This document shows positions 44,575-53,902 of a DNA stretch of 64,000 nt, piece by piece. Numbering within the stretch: position 1 is the first letter of the stretch; each line of letters begins with the position of its first letter. Made by a program: the position numbers and the translations under genes. The stretch is taken from the NCBI RefSeq assembly GCF_003143555.1, contig NZ_CP029347.1, forward strand, positions 3,038,001-3,102,000. Direction: 5' to 3'. The notes beneath the pieces are model-generated. The model made no database searches. It was not told the DNA's origin and worked only from the letters and a program-made list of their open reading frames with translations. The stretch is from Saliniradius amylolyticus (GTDB taxonomy: Bacteria > Pseudomonadota > Gammaproteobacteria > Enterobacterales > Alteromonadaceae).

Positions 44575-45322
44575 CAGTATTATTCTGTTTCTGCGTGATG
44601 CGCTGCCCGTATTTGTGCTGCTCGCTTTTATTGTGGCAATGCTGCAACACCAGCAAGAGCGTCAGGTACGGCGCTGGTTTTCGGCTGCAGTCATTGCCCT
44701 GCTGCTTCTGTACCTGTTTATACAGGCAAGCTCGCGGGTGGCTCAGTGGTTTCATGGCCAGGGGCTGGAAGTGTTGCTACTCGCTCTGCGAGCCTGTCAG
44801 TTTGGCTTGCTCTACCTGATGCTGATTGGCTGGTGGTTTCGCCGGGCCCGGTTATGGCAATACGCCGCGTTCGTGCTGGCCGTTATTACCGCAGTAATGG
44901 AACTGCATGACTCTGCCCTGTACTTTGTGGCCTATTGGCAGCAGGCTCCGGTTGTCGTGCTGCTTGGCACAATTTTGGGTATTACCGTCTGTCTGGCGGT
45001 GGCCACACTGGTGCACCTGATGATGACCCTACTATTACAACAGCCCGACAGAGCGCTGGTATGGATTCCGGTAATGCTCTACGGCACCGGCCGGCTCACC
45101 GACGCTCTGCCCTTATTAATGCAAGCGGACCTGCTTCCTGCCTCTCCTCCACTATGGCAGTTTCAATCTCTGCTCGCCGATGAGACTGAGCTGGGCTACC
45201 TGCTGAATGTGCTGGTAGGCTATCAATCCTCACCGCTTGCCATTCAGGTGCTGGTTTATATTGTCGCGCTGGCTCTCGGCCTGAGCGGCCTGTTTATTCT
45301 CAAGCGAAGAGGTCAACCCTGA
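44564..45322 (+). CDS. FTR1-like iron permease family membrane protein
   Basis: A 252-residue protein with about seven hydrophobic segments, starting at ATG 44564 with an ideal AAGGAGGT site. It resembles the FTR1/EfeU family, but the REXXE iron motifs are altered: LRDALPVF near the N-terminus and GQGLEVLLLALRA in the second position. Transport of iron or another metal is inferred from family and the adjacent cupredoxin. Confidence 0.65.
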   Translation: MLSSSIILFLRDALPVFVLLAFIVAMLQHQQERQVRRWFSAAVIALLLLYLFIQASSRVAQWFHGQGLEVLLLALRACQFGLLYLMLIGWWFRRARLWQYAAFVLAVITAVMELHDSALYFVAYWQQAPVVVLLGTILGITVCLAVATLVHLMMTLLLQQPDRALVWIPVMLYGTGRLTDALPLLMQADLLPASPPLWQFQSLLADETELGYLLNVLVGYQSSPLAIQVLVYIVALALGLSGLFILKRRGQP

Positions 45323-45324
45323 TC

Positions 45325-46029
45325 ATGCGTTATGCTCCGCTATTACTGTTCTCTCTGGGATGCGTTGCTTCTCTGGCCAGGGCCGACGGCTTTGCCGTGG
45401 ATAAAGTCTATCACCCTTATGTTCTGGCCAATGAAATGGAAGTGGAGTGGCGCTTTACCTCCAGACAGTGGGATGAAGGCAATGTGCTCAATCAGCAACT
45501 GGGCTTTGGAAAAGCCATCAGCGATGACTTTGCAGTAGAGCTTTATGCCATTGGCAACCGGGATGAGCACGATGATTTTAGTATCGATGCCTATGAGCTT
45601 GAAGGTCGTTGGATGCTTACCGAACAGGGCCAGTACTGGGCTGACTGGGGTATGCTGTTCGAGCTGGAGCGCAGCCATCGAGACAATGAGTGGCGTGCCG
45701 CTTCTGGCCTGTTGATGGAAAAAGAGCTGGGTAAGAACAGCCTGACCCTGAATCTATTTTTGGCCTATCCCTGGGGCGATATTGCAGATAAAGAGCTGAA
45801 AACCGAGTTTCGCGCTCAGTATCGCTGCCGCTGGATACCAGCACTGCAACCAGCCATTGAGATTTATACCGGCGATGATTTCGTTGGTATTGGGCCTAGC
45901 TTGATGGGGCTATGGCGCTACCAAGGGCAGAAGCAACTTAAATACGAATTAGGCTTTATTACCGAAGTCAGTCACAGTGGCGTGGGCAAAGACCACACCC
46001 TGCGCTTTGCTCTTGAGTGGGAGTTTTAG
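45325..46029 (+). CDS. putative outer-membrane or periplasmic beta protein
   Basis: A 234-residue protein with a signal peptide (MRYAPLLLFSLGCVASLARA) and alternating, aromatic-rich beta strands ending with an aromatic residue (LRFALEWEF), the usual mark of an outer-membrane barrel. No family name is certain. It begins 2 bases after the permease gene and closes the operon, so it may serve as the outer-membrane part of the same uptake or redox system. Confidence 0.65.
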   Translation: MRYAPLLLFSLGCVASLARADGFAVDKVYHPYVLANEMEVEWRFTSRQWDEGNVLNQQLGFGKAISDDFAVELYAIGNRDEHDDFSIDAYELEGRWMLTEQGQYWADWGMLFELERSHRDNEWRAASGLLMEKELGKNSLTLNLFLAYPWGDIADKELKTEFRAQYRCRWIPALQPAIEIYTGDDFVGIGPSLMGLWRYQGQKQLKYELGFITEVSHSGVGKDHTLRFALEWEF

Positions 46030-46044
46030 CGGTTCGATTAAAGC

Positions 46045-46938
46045 CTACCGAGAAACCCAAAACGAAACCTGCTGCTGTTTTAAAAACGTTTCCGCCTGCA
46101 GGCCTTGAAGCATCGCCAGTGTGGCCAGCAAGCCGGCTTGTGTACAGTGTGCCGTGGCAACAGTGATGGAACGCGGCGCGCCCTCAACCGGATACCCCGT
46201 TAAGGGATTCAGGATGTGGCCGTACCTGATTCCGTCTTTCAACAAGTACTTTCGTGCATCGCCACTGGTTGCCAGGCCGCCATGTTGAATCTGCAATACG
46301 GCATGCGCTTCATTCTCCCGATCCGGGCTCTCAATCCCGATATGCCAGGGCTGACCAGTTTTACGGGGGCAGGTGACCTGAACATCCCCTCCAAAATTTA
46401 CCACCACCGACAATCCGGGCGCTTGCTTGAGACATAGGGCCGCAACCCGATCCACGGCGTACTCTTTACCAATACCGCCCAGATCCAACTCCATTCCCTC
46501 AGGTACGATGATCGATTCGGTATCAAACTGGATACGACGCCAGCCGATGAGCGGCATTAGCGCTTCAATGTGTTGCGCAGACGGCAGATGATCCGAGCCA
46601 TCAAACCGCCAGGCCCGACGCAATACGCCAGAGGTAATATCAAACAACCCCTCGCTGAGCCGGTAGCAGGTATTGGCAAACTGCAACAGCTGGTAGGTTT
46701 CCTCGTCGATGGCCACCGGTTTCCCCCGACTCTGGTTCACTCGGTACCAGAGGTTATCCTGTCGGTAACGACTGAACTTATGCTCGATACGACGGGTTTC
46801 CTTTACCGCCTTTTGCATCAACAAGCGGGCGCGATCGACGTTATCCGTTTCTATCAAGAGCTCACAGGGGCTGGCCATGGCCTCGAAGCGGCCACAGAAG
46901 TGGTCACTTCGGGCAGAGAGCTTGAATAAAGGCCCCAT
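46045..46938 (-). CDS. apbE: FAD:protein FMN transferase
   Basis: ApbE links FMN covalently to Thr or Ser of target proteins. ATG 46938, with AGGTGG upstream, gives 297 residues; the longer frame overlaps the DUF3570 gene. Family features include EHKFSRYRQDNLWYRVNQ, FDITSGVLRRAWRF, LDLGGIGKEYAVDRVA, VVNFGGDVQ and the GHILNPLTGYP segment. No signal peptide or lipobox is seen, unusual for an enzyme that normally acts in the periplasm. It is the last gene of the tlpA operon. Confidence 0.9.
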   Translation of the reverse strand: MGPLFKLSARSDHFCGRFEAMASPCELLIETDNVDRARLLMQKAVKETRRIEHKFSRYRQDNLWYRVNQSRGKPVAIDEETYQLLQFANTCYRLSEGLFDITSGVLRRAWRFDGSDHLPSAQHIEALMPLIGWRRIQFDTESIIVPEGMELDLGGIGKEYAVDRVAALCLKQAPGLSVVVNFGGDVQVTCPRKTGQPWHIGIESPDRENEAHAVLQIQHGGLATSGDARKYLLKDGIRYGHILNPLTGYPVEGAPRSITVATAHCTQAGLLATLAMLQGLQAETFLKQQQVSFWVSR

Positions 46939-46945
46939 TTTCCAC

Positions 46946-48229
46946 CTAAAACCGATAACTGATCTGAGCGATAACGGCATCCACACTGGGGAAGATGTCA
47001 TCGTCTGTGAGACCACCTGGCAAAGTCACACCCGGGTTTTCCGGGTTTTGCTGATAGTATTCCAGCCGAAAGCGCCACTGATGCCCATTATTCAGTGTTT
47101 GGCCGTATTCCAGTCCCAGGGTATAGGCGGTCATATCACCAATACGATAGTCAGCACTTGCAAACTGCGGCAGCATCGCATTGTCTGACAAGTAAGGCTG
47201 ATAGAACTCGGCGGCGCTTTGTTGATAAAAGCGCACATGGGGCTGCAGATAACTGGTTCCGGACAGGTTCCAGCGAAAACGCGAGTCAATGGTGTGTGAC
47301 TGTACGTCCCAGTCATCGGTGGCAAAGCGGTAAGACACATCGGCCATACCATAATCAAGGGCGTACTTTGTTCGCCAGTAAATATTATGTCGTGTTCGCG
47401 TATCCGGTCGATTCTCGTAGACCAGATCTTGGGGGCGCCCCTGATCGTTAACCACCGACAACACTTTAAAGGGGTCGGTGGTGTAACCATCCACCAGCGA
47501 TACGCCATAGTTAAGCTGCATCAGCATGCGCCGATTAATGACCTGGGTAACCCCAGCCATGATATCGACGGTGGTTTTATCGTCCGTACCGTCTAAGCGA
47601 GTGGCATCAAACGCGCTCTGGTAGGCCTGGTCACTATCGAAGTTGCCCCGGAGCACCATGGAAGACAGCGCAACAGGTCGTCCGCCTTCAGGGTCAATCT
47701 GATCAAAGGCATAGGACAACCCGAGACTGACCGTGGTGTTTTTACGATTAAAATCTCGTGCCAGTGAGCCATTAAGCGCCACAGAGCGATAGTCGTACTC
47801 GTTGGAAAGATGCACACCTACGCTGCCCTGATAGTCTCGCCATAGCGGTTGAGACCATTGAGCGTTCAACTGCACACGCGTGTCGCGAAAGGTATCATCC
47901 AGCGGTGTTTCACCAGACTGGACGTCGTATTGGCCATTACCGGACGGTCGAGTAAACGTTTGTACATTGGGCTGGGCGATGGCGCCATTAGCAGAGGCTC
48001 CGGTTAAACCGTCGATCACCAGCTTACCGTTAAAGATGCGCTGATCGCCAAAGTCTTTGCTGGCGTTGAATACGCCTTCAACCGCAGTGACCCGGTCAGT
48101 TTCACCATAGTAGAGCAGGGCCGTATCAAACTGCCAGTCTGAATCTTGTTCTGTCGCATGTACCGATGTGCCGAGCAGCGCACAAGTAGCCGCCGCCAAA
48201 GCCTGATTAATGGGTTTATTTAGTTGCAT
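46946..48229 (-). CDS. DUF3570 outer-membrane protein with possible flavinylation site
   Basis: A 427-residue exported beta-rich protein (signal peptide ending HATEQ), of the DUF3570 family, with the C-terminus AQISYRF typical of outer-membrane barrels. Residues 73-79 read DGLTGAS, close to the D-G-x-(S/T)-G-A-(S/T) sites modified by ApbE. With apbE 7 bases downstream this suggests a covalently flavinylated outer-membrane protein; this is inference. It overlaps the DUF4266 gene by 10 bases. Confidence 0.8.
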   Translation of the reverse strand: MQLNKPINQALAAATCALLGTSVHATEQDSDWQFDTALLYYGETDRVTAVEGVFNASKDFGDQRIFNGKLVIDGLTGASANGAIAQPNVQTFTRPSGNGQYDVQSGETPLDDTFRDTRVQLNAQWSQPLWRDYQGSVGVHLSNEYDYRSVALNGSLARDFNRKNTTVSLGLSYAFDQIDPEGGRPVALSSMVLRGNFDSDQAYQSAFDATRLDGTDDKTTVDIMAGVTQVINRRMLMQLNYGVSLVDGYTTDPFKVLSVVNDQGRPQDLVYENRPDTRTRHNIYWRTKYALDYGMADVSYRFATDDWDVQSHTIDSRFRWNLSGTSYLQPHVRFYQQSAAEFYQPYLSDNAMLPQFASADYRIGDMTAYTLGLEYGQTLNNGHQWRFRLEYYQQNPENPGVTLPGGLTDDDIFPSVDAVIAQISYRF

Positions 48230-48450
48230 CCGCAGCCTCCTCCGGCAAAGGCCCGGCCACCACTGGAACCTTCTTTACTGAAATAAATATGATCGTCCAG
48301 CGCCAGATCGACGGCTTCGTTATCCAGCGCCATTTCCTGGCGGGCCAGTTGGTCTCGCTCCCAGGGTTCGACCCCCAGAGACGCACAGGCACTCAACTGC
48401 AACGCCAATGCTGCTAACAGTAATTTGCTCACTAAGGGGTTGATTCTCAT
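48220..48450 (-). CDS. DUF4266 lipoprotein
   Basis: A 76-residue lipoprotein with lipobox LSAC (Cys22) and a C-terminus GGRAFAGGGCGCN, matching DUF4266. The clustered C-terminal cysteines could bind a metal or be a substrate of the adjacent TlpA-like thioredoxin. It nearly always sits beside DUF3570 genes. Confidence 0.8.
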   Translation of the reverse strand: MRINPLVSKLLLAALALQLSACASLGVEPWERDQLARQEMALDNEAVDLALDDHIYFSKEGSSGGRAFAGGGCGCN

Positions 48451-48452
48451 GG

Positions 48453-48920
48453 TTATAGTGCCTCGTTGATAAGTGACTGGATCTGTTGTTCGTACTGCTC
48501 GGTTTTGGCATTGAAAAAGCCCTGATGGGCGAATCGGATCTCGCCGGACTTGTCGACCAGAAAGCTGCTGGGCATCCCCAGGATGTCGTACTGAGCGGCA
48601 ATCTCTCCATTGGGGTCATCAACTAAAACGAAGTTGGCAGGATTTGCGTCGAGAAAGGCTTGCTTCTTAGCCTGATCGGCATCCACGTTAATCGCAACAA
48701 TCACCAGTTGATCGCCGAATTCGTCCTGCATTTGATTCATCCACGGAAAGGAGCGAAGACAGGGAGGACACCAGGACGCCCAGAAATCCACATAAACCAC
48801 CTTGCCCTTTAGGTCGGTAAGGTGTTGGGGTAACCCCTGTGAAGGCAGAGTAAAGTCAGGCGCGGGCTGAGCAAACGTCGCTGGCACACACAGCCATAGC
48901 AATAGAAGGTAAAGGCGCAT
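48453..48920 (-). CDS. TlpA-like periplasmic thiol-disulfide oxidoreductase
   Basis: A 155-residue thioredoxin-fold protein with a signal peptide (MRLYLLLLWLCVPATFA) and the active site WASWCPPC. A VLVDDPNGEIAAQYDILGMPSSFLVD segment includes the cis-proline. It is the first gene of the operon and 2 bases upstream of the DUF4266 gene, suggesting it keeps the lipoprotein cysteines or a metal centre reduced. Confidence 0.88.
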   Translation of the reverse strand: MRLYLLLLWLCVPATFAQPAPDFTLPSQGLPQHLTDLKGKVVYVDFWASWCPPCLRSFPWMNQMQDEFGDQLVIVAINVDADQAKKQAFLDANPANFVLVDDPNGEIAAQYDILGMPSSFLVDKSGEIRFAHQGFFNAKTEQYEQQIQSLINEAL

Positions 48921-48953
48921 ACAAACAGGCTCTTCTAACGGATGTTGTTAGAA

Positions 48954-48986
48954 ACTATGCCTCGCGTCTCTTAACACAGACTTAAG
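48954..48986 (-). promoter_or_regulatory. QseB/PmrA-type box and -10 element for the tlpA operon
   Basis: On the minus strand CTTAAG (48981-48986), five bases, GTTAAG (48970-48975), then exactly ten bases and CATAGT (48954-48959). The layout is the same as at 42170-42207, suggesting control by the response regulator encoded at 42269. Confidence 0.7.
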
Positions 48987-49095
48987 AATTTAGTCGGGAT
49001 GGGGTGTTTTAAAAAAATATTGGCGGCCTGCCCCCGGTCAGGCTTTGCCTGTAGGGAGGGAGCAGCACTTTTATGAGAGTGAGCAAGGCAATCAG

Positions 49096-49119
49096 GCAGC
49101 CCCGGGGTATTGGGGCTGC
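49096..49119 (-). terminator. hairpin after hemY
   Basis: A perfect 8-bp stem GCAGCCCC/GGGGCTGC lies 3 bases past the hemY stop. The minus-strand tract after it is only moderately T-rich. The remainder of the 48987-49095 gap holds no gene. Confidence 0.55.
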
Positions 49120-49122
49120 GAC

Positions 49123-50283
49123 TTAACCGTCGAGACTGGCTTTATACAGTTCGAGCGCTTGTTGAGGTTGCTGCAGACGCTCTTTCACCTCGGCCAATAA
49201 CCGCATATCCTGCGGATCATCACGCAAGGTTAACGCCTTACCCAAGGCCCGGTCAGCCAGCGCCAGATCGCCGGAGCGCATGGCTACGCCGCCCAGCACC
49301 GAGAGCAACTCAGCATTGCTGTCGTCCTGTTTGAGCCAGCTTTCCAGTTGCTTTAATGCGTTGACCGGATTGCTCAGACGCAGTTGCCGGTACAACGGCA
49401 ATAGGGCCGGTTGAGGGCCTTTCTTCTGGAACTCCACCAATAGCTGCTCTGCCTGTTGGTGCAAGCCCTGAGCCATCAGCTGGTCAATGTACGCCGCCTG
49501 AAAGGCCACATCCTGGCGCTTAGCACGCGACAAGGCTTGCCAGCGTTGTTGCAGCGAGTGTGCGCCTTCTTTGCTGGCCAGCTCGGCAAACATCCCTTCG
49601 GCCGCCAGTTGAGCCCAGGACTGATATTCCTGCAAACCCAGTTGCTTCTTCCAGGATCTAAGCTGCTGCTCTAACTCCTGCCAGCGCCCGGCCTCGGCCA
49701 GCGCCTGACACCAGAGTCTGGCTACCTTGGGGTGTGAATGGTGCTTTTCCGGCAACTGTTGCAACTGCTCCAGAGCCGTATCGGGCTTTTTCAGCTGCAA
49801 TTGCCGCTCGACCAAATGTAGCCTGGCCGCCAGCTCTGAGGCCTTATACTCACAGGCTTGCTGCCACAACGACTCGGCTTTGTCCCAGTCCCCACGACGC
49901 ACAGCCACCTGAGCCTCGGCGAGCAGGTTAACGCCACTGAACTGGTCGCTTTGCGCCTTAGCCAACTGCTTTTCTGCCTCGGCGAAATTGGCTTCGTCCA
50001 TCGCCACCAGCCCAAGGGTGAACGCCTTCTTACGGCGGCGACTGGACAGCCCTCCCAGCCAACGTTTGGAGCCGGTTACCAGCCACAGCAGTCGGTGCAC
50101 CAGCCATTCCAGTAATAAAAAGCCGATGATGCCGCCGATCAGTATGATGCTCAGCGCGATTACGCTCATCTCCACTGTCCAGTGTTCCAGCGCTATCAGG
50201 ACATACCCTTGATGCCCTAAAAGCGCCGGACCCACCACCAGTCCGGCCAGTAATAATGCGCCCAGTAATAACGCCCGGATCAT
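49123..50283 (-). CDS. hemY: HemY, heme-cluster membrane protein with TPR repeats
   Basis: A 386-residue inner-membrane protein: two membrane segments at about 4-24 and 40-62, then a large TPR-like helical domain (LGLVAMDEANFAEAEKQLAKA and repeats). HemY of gammaproteobacteria follows hemC-hemD-hemX and is not the Bacillus HemY oxidase; its role in heme supply is not settled. It overlaps the hemDX gene by 4 bases. Confidence 0.9.
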   Translation of the reverse strand: MIRALLLGALLLAGLVVGPALLGHQGYVLIALEHWTVEMSVIALSIILIGGIIGFLLLEWLVHRLLWLVTGSKRWLGGLSSRRRKKAFTLGLVAMDEANFAEAEKQLAKAQSDQFSGVNLLAEAQVAVRRGDWDKAESLWQQACEYKASELAARLHLVERQLQLKKPDTALEQLQQLPEKHHSHPKVARLWCQALAEAGRWQELEQQLRSWKKQLGLQEYQSWAQLAAEGMFAELASKEGAHSLQQRWQALSRAKRQDVAFQAAYIDQLMAQGLHQQAEQLLVEFQKKGPQPALLPLYRQLRLSNPVNALKQLESWLKQDDSNAELLSVLGGVAMRSGDLALADRALGKALTLRDDPQDMRLLAEVKERLQQPQQALELYKASLDG

Positions 50284-52169
50284 GATTCCAGCCCCTTAAA
50301 GACTCGCTTAACCCGCTGCTCCAATAACTCGGTCAGGGGCTTATCGGCCTTGAGAGATTCCGGGTAGCGGCGTTCCAGCGATACTTGCTGCAATTCAATC
50401 AACTGGGTTAAGAACCCGTCGACAGCCGGTGCCTGCATGGCAAAATTCTCTTCCACCAACTGGCGACCATCGGCCAGCGCCTGATGGTACAGGGCCTGTT
50501 GCTCCTGTAGTGCCGCCTGCTGGGCCTTTAACAGCACCAGGCGCAGTTGTTCCCGCACCAGCCACTGCTGCTGATTATCCAGCAAGGGTTTGACCTGCTC
50601 GGTACGACGGCGCACGGTAATAAAGTCGTCCACAAAGGCGTGCCAGCTTTTGGCCAGATTATCCCGCCAATCGCTGATCGAGCTGGTTACCTCGGCCTGA
50701 ACGGAAGTATCGACCGGGTCCGGCAATACCACCTGATCCAAGGGTAAATCCTGCACCGATTTCACCAAGGCGCCCAGCTTTAAGGCCACCTCGGTCAGAG
50801 ACTGGTTGTTAAGCTGTTGCAGCTGCTGAATATCTTCGGCCAGCTTCTCACGAATGGGGATCAGGCTGGCATCATCCAGCTGTGCCAAACGTTGATCTGC
50901 GGCGGCCAGCATGGTGACGGCCGTTTTTACATCATGCTCCAGCCATAATTTACGCCCGGCAATGTTTACCAGGTAATCGGCCTCGGCCAGAATCCAGTCA
51001 TTGGGGCGGCGGCCGACCACTTCTTCTAAATAGCGGTCATGGGTCTGCACCGAAGACTTCAGTTGCTCAAGCTGCTCTTCAACCTCACCGGCTTGCTGCT
51101 GCCAGTCTTGCCCCTGGTTATCCAGACGCTGTTTTAGCTGCTCTACCTGCTGATTCACCAGGCGCCCTTGCTGTTGCTGCTGTCGCGTTACCTGCTTTTC
51201 TACCTGAGACAGCAGCTGTGCCTTTTCATCCTGCCACTGTTGCCAGAACTGCCAGCCAAAGAATGCGGCCGCTCCCAGAGCCCCAAGCAGTACAATATTC
51301 AGTATGCCCAGCAGCCAGCCACCCAAGCTGCTGCTTTTGGTGGTGGGTTCCTCGCGGTGAAACGGTTCAGCCACAGGCTGAGTCTGTTCGGGTTGGGTCT
51401 CAGGGGTTGAGGTGTGTTCTTCGGCCATGAACTCAGACTCCAAATATGCTGTTGCCGCGCCTGTCAGGGCATCGTCGGTGGCGTTGTCACTGACGGTTAC
51501 AGAATTAACACCACGCTGTTGTAATTGATTGGCTAACCGCTCGCTGACCACAATCCAGTGCAGCCTGGCCAGCCAGGATGCGTCGAAACGCTCAAAAGCA
51601 GCATCGATCAGTTCGCCACTGGTAGCAATAATGCATCGAATCTGGTCTTTTTGCCACTTATCGCTTGGCTCTGCTTCGGGATTCGGCTTACGCCGATAGA
51701 GATCAAAGCTGGTTAGCTCAGCGCCTCGTTGCTCAAGGGTCTCAGCCAGCAATTGTCGGCCGCCTTCGCCTTTTAACAACAGCACCGGCTTGCCCTCCAA
51801 CTGGCTCAACTCCGGCAGAGCCAGTAAGCCTTCCGAGGTTTGCGGCTCGGGATGGGTAGCGTCAATGCCCAGGTCTTGCAGCGCCTTGGCCGTGCTCTGG
51901 CCTACCGCCAGCACCACATCCTGATTCCAGTCCCGGTCTGCCAACAGGGATTCGGCGTATCGCACCGCCTCGGTACTGGTCAGGATCAGGATCACCGGCG
52001 ATTCCAGCGTGTTCATACAGGATGACAACGCCTGCAACTGCTCGTCTGCCGGTTCAGTCGTGATCAGCGGTAAGCCCACGACGTTCAGACCTGCCGACTT
52101 CATAGCTTCGACACTGCGCTGGCACTTGGCCTCAGGGCGCAGCAGCAAAAATTCCGGTAACTTACTCAT
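50280..52169 (-). CDS. hemDX: fused uroporphyrinogen-III synthase and HemX
   Basis: A single 629-codon frame. Residues 1-245 are uroporphyrinogen-III synthase ([48 protein letters not shown]), which closes the tetrapyrrole ring. Residues from about 248 are HemX: a Pro/Gln/Glu linker, a membrane segment ([20 protein letters not shown]) and a coiled-coil periplasmic region ([20 protein letters not shown]). In E. coli these are two genes. An internal ATG at 51428 with GGAG nine bases upstream could give free HemX as well. It overlaps hemC by 8 bases. Confidence 0.9.
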   Translation of the reverse strand: MSKLPEFLLLRPEAKCQRSVEAMKSAGLNVVGLPLITTEPADEQLQALSSCMNTLESPVILILTSTEAVRYAESLLADRDWNQDVVLAVGQSTAKALQDLGIDATHPEPQTSEGLLALPELSQLEGKPVLLLKGEGGRQLLAETLEQRGAELTSFDLYRRKPNPEAEPSDKWQKDQIRCIIATSGELIDAAFERFDASWLARLHWIVVSERLANQLQQRGVNSVTVSDNATDDALTGAATAYLESEFMAEEHTSTPETQPEQTQPVAEPFHREEPTTKSSSLGGWLLGILNIVLLGALGAAAFFGWQFWQQWQDEKAQLLSQVEKQVTRQQQQQGRLVNQQVEQLKQRLDNQGQDWQQQAGEVEEQLEQLKSSVQTHDRYLEEVVGRRPNDWILAEADYLVNIAGRKLWLEHDVKTAVTMLAAADQRLAQLDDASLIPIREKLAEDIQQLQQLNNQSLTEVALKLGALVKSVQDLPLDQVVLPDPVDTSVQAEVTSSISDWRDNLAKSWHAFVDDFITVRRRTEQVKPLLDNQQQWLVREQLRLVLLKAQQAALQEQQALYHQALADGRQLVEENFAMQAPAVDGFLTQLIELQQVSLERRYPESLKADKPLTELLEQRVKRVFKGLES

Positions 52170-53088
52170 AAAGCCGCTCTAGAATTGCGCCAGCACCCTG
52201 ATTAAGCAGGTCCTCGGCCACCTCAACGCCCAGCCGGGCCGCTTGTTGGCGTGGGCCGCGTCGCTCGGCTGTCAGCATCTGACTGCCATCCGGCTCACCC
52301 ACAAGCCCCCGCAGCCACAGTTCCTCTCCCTCCAACAGGGCAAAACTGCCAATAGGCACCTGGCATCCTCCTTCCAGTCGCTGGTTCATGGCTCTTTCAG
52401 CCCGCACCCGCGTCGCTGTATCGTGGTGGTTAAGGGGTTTGAGCAGTTCAATCAGTTCACTGTCGTCATTACGACACTCAATGCCCACCGCGCCCTGTCC
52501 CACCGCGGGCAGGGAATCTTCCGGCGCGATAAAGTCGCGAATGCGATCCGCCATGCCTAACCGGATAAGGCCCGCCGAGGCCAGGATAATGGCGTGGTAC
52601 TGGCCCTCATCCAGTTTAGCCAGCCGGGTATTCACATTGCCGCGCAAATCTTTAACGATCAATTCGGGAAAGTGCGCCTTCAACTGGCACTGTCGCCTTA
52701 AGCTAGACGTCCCCACCACGCTGCCCGCAGGGAGATCGTTCAAACAGGCAAAATCATTGGATACAAAGGCATCGCGCGGGTCTTCGCGCTCACAGATCGC
52801 ATGCAGACCAAATTCGTCCGGGAAGGCCACCGGTACGTCCTTCATCGAATGCACCGCAATATCGGCCCGACCTTCGAGCATGGCGACCTCCAGCTCTTTG
52901 ATAAATAAGCCCTTACCACCGATCTTGGCCAGGGGCGTATCCAGAATCCGATCGCCCTGAGTACTCATCGGCACGAGTTCCACATTAAGTCCCGGGTGGG
53001 CCCGCTCTAAGGCTTGCTGTACGTATTCGGCCTGCCAAAGGGCCAGGGCACTTTTGCGGGTAGCGATGCGGATAGTTCTATCGGTCAT
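52162..53088 (-). CDS. hemC: hydroxymethylbilane synthase (porphobilinogen deaminase)
   Basis: HemC polymerises four porphobilinogens into hydroxymethylbilane. At 308 residues it is full length; [42 protein letters not shown] and the dipyrromethane cofactor Cys in [10 protein letters not shown] are all present. It is the first gene of the hemC-hemDX-hemY operon. Confidence 0.97.
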   Translation of the reverse strand: MTDRTIRIATRKSALALWQAEYVQQALERAHPGLNVELVPMSTQGDRILDTPLAKIGGKGLFIKELEVAMLEGRADIAVHSMKDVPVAFPDEFGLHAICEREDPRDAFVSNDFACLNDLPAGSVVGTSSLRRQCQLKAHFPELIVKDLRGNVNTRLAKLDEGQYHAIILASAGLIRLGMADRIRDFIAPEDSLPAVGQGAVGIECRNDDSELIELLKPLNHHDTATRVRAERAMNQRLEGGCQVPIGSFALLEGEELWLRGLVGEPDGSQMLTAERRGPRQQAARLGVEVAEDLLNQGAGAILERLYE

Positions 53089-53139
53089 GATACGTCCGTT
53101 GGTAAGCTCTTAATCTCTGGTCAATATAACACAGGCCCA

Positions 53140-53808
53140 TCAGGCCAGTCGCTGCTGAAGCCAGGCCGAGATGGCCTGAATTTCATCAGCGCAAACATTG
53201 TGCTGCATGGGGTAGTCCTGCCACTGCACGGCATAGCCAAGTTCGCTGAGCTTGTCAGCCCCAGTCTTACCTAACGCACAGGGAATCACTTCATCATAGA
53301 GCCCATGGGCGGTGAAGATCGGCGTGCTTTTATTGGCTTCGCTGGCTTCATCGTCGAGAGTCGGAACTTCGGTGAGATAAGTCGATAATGCCAATATACC
53401 GCCTAAAGGCTGGTCAAACCGCAGTCCCAGATGGTAGGCAATGACGCCGCCCTGAGAGAAGCCGGCCAGAATGACCCGTTTGGAGTCGATGCCTTGCTCG
53501 ATTTCGGTCTCGATCAGCTGTTTCACCTGCTGCGCCGATTCGCGTACACCCTGACTGTCAGCGCGCTGATTAAAGTCCAGAGACTTGATGTCATACCAGG
53601 CTCGCATGGGCATACCATTATTAATGGTCACCGGGCGCACCGGCGCATGAGGAAACACAAAGCGCACCGACATCGACGTAGGCAGCTTGAGTTCAGGGAC
53701 GATGGGAGCAAAGCCGTTGCCCGAATCGCCCAAACCATGAAGCCATACCACCACCGCATCGTGGGGTTTATCGGGATTTACATCCACATAAGGAAGCAGT
53801 TCCTGCAT
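53140..53808 (-). CDS. alpha/beta hydrolase, phospholipase/carboxylesterase family
   Basis: A 222-residue cytoplasmic serine hydrolase of the acyl-protein thioesterase-like family. The N-terminal VVWLHGLGDSGNGF, the nucleophile in AGFSQGG, an Asp in HGLYDEVIP and His in PMQHNVC form the triad. It probably hydrolyses carboxyl esters or thioesters of small substrates. It is read leftward on its own, divergent from gmk. Confidence 0.9.
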   Translation of the reverse strand: MQELLPYVDVNPDKPHDAVVVWLHGLGDSGNGFAPIVPELKLPTSMSVRFVFPHAPVRPVTINNGMPMRAWYDIKSLDFNQRADSQGVRESAQQVKQLIETEIEQGIDSKRVILAGFSQGGVIAYHLGLRFDQPLGGILALSTYLTEVPTLDDEASEANKSTPIFTAHGLYDEVIPCALGKTGADKLSELGYAVQWQDYPMQHNVCADEIQAISAWLQQRLA

Positions 53809-53902
53809 GAGTACCTCAGTTCTGTTGCGGCCATAAGCCGTACTTGAAAATCATTCTGCCAATTATGCTAACATTGCGGCTTTGGGGCTACACGTAAAAA
53901 CC

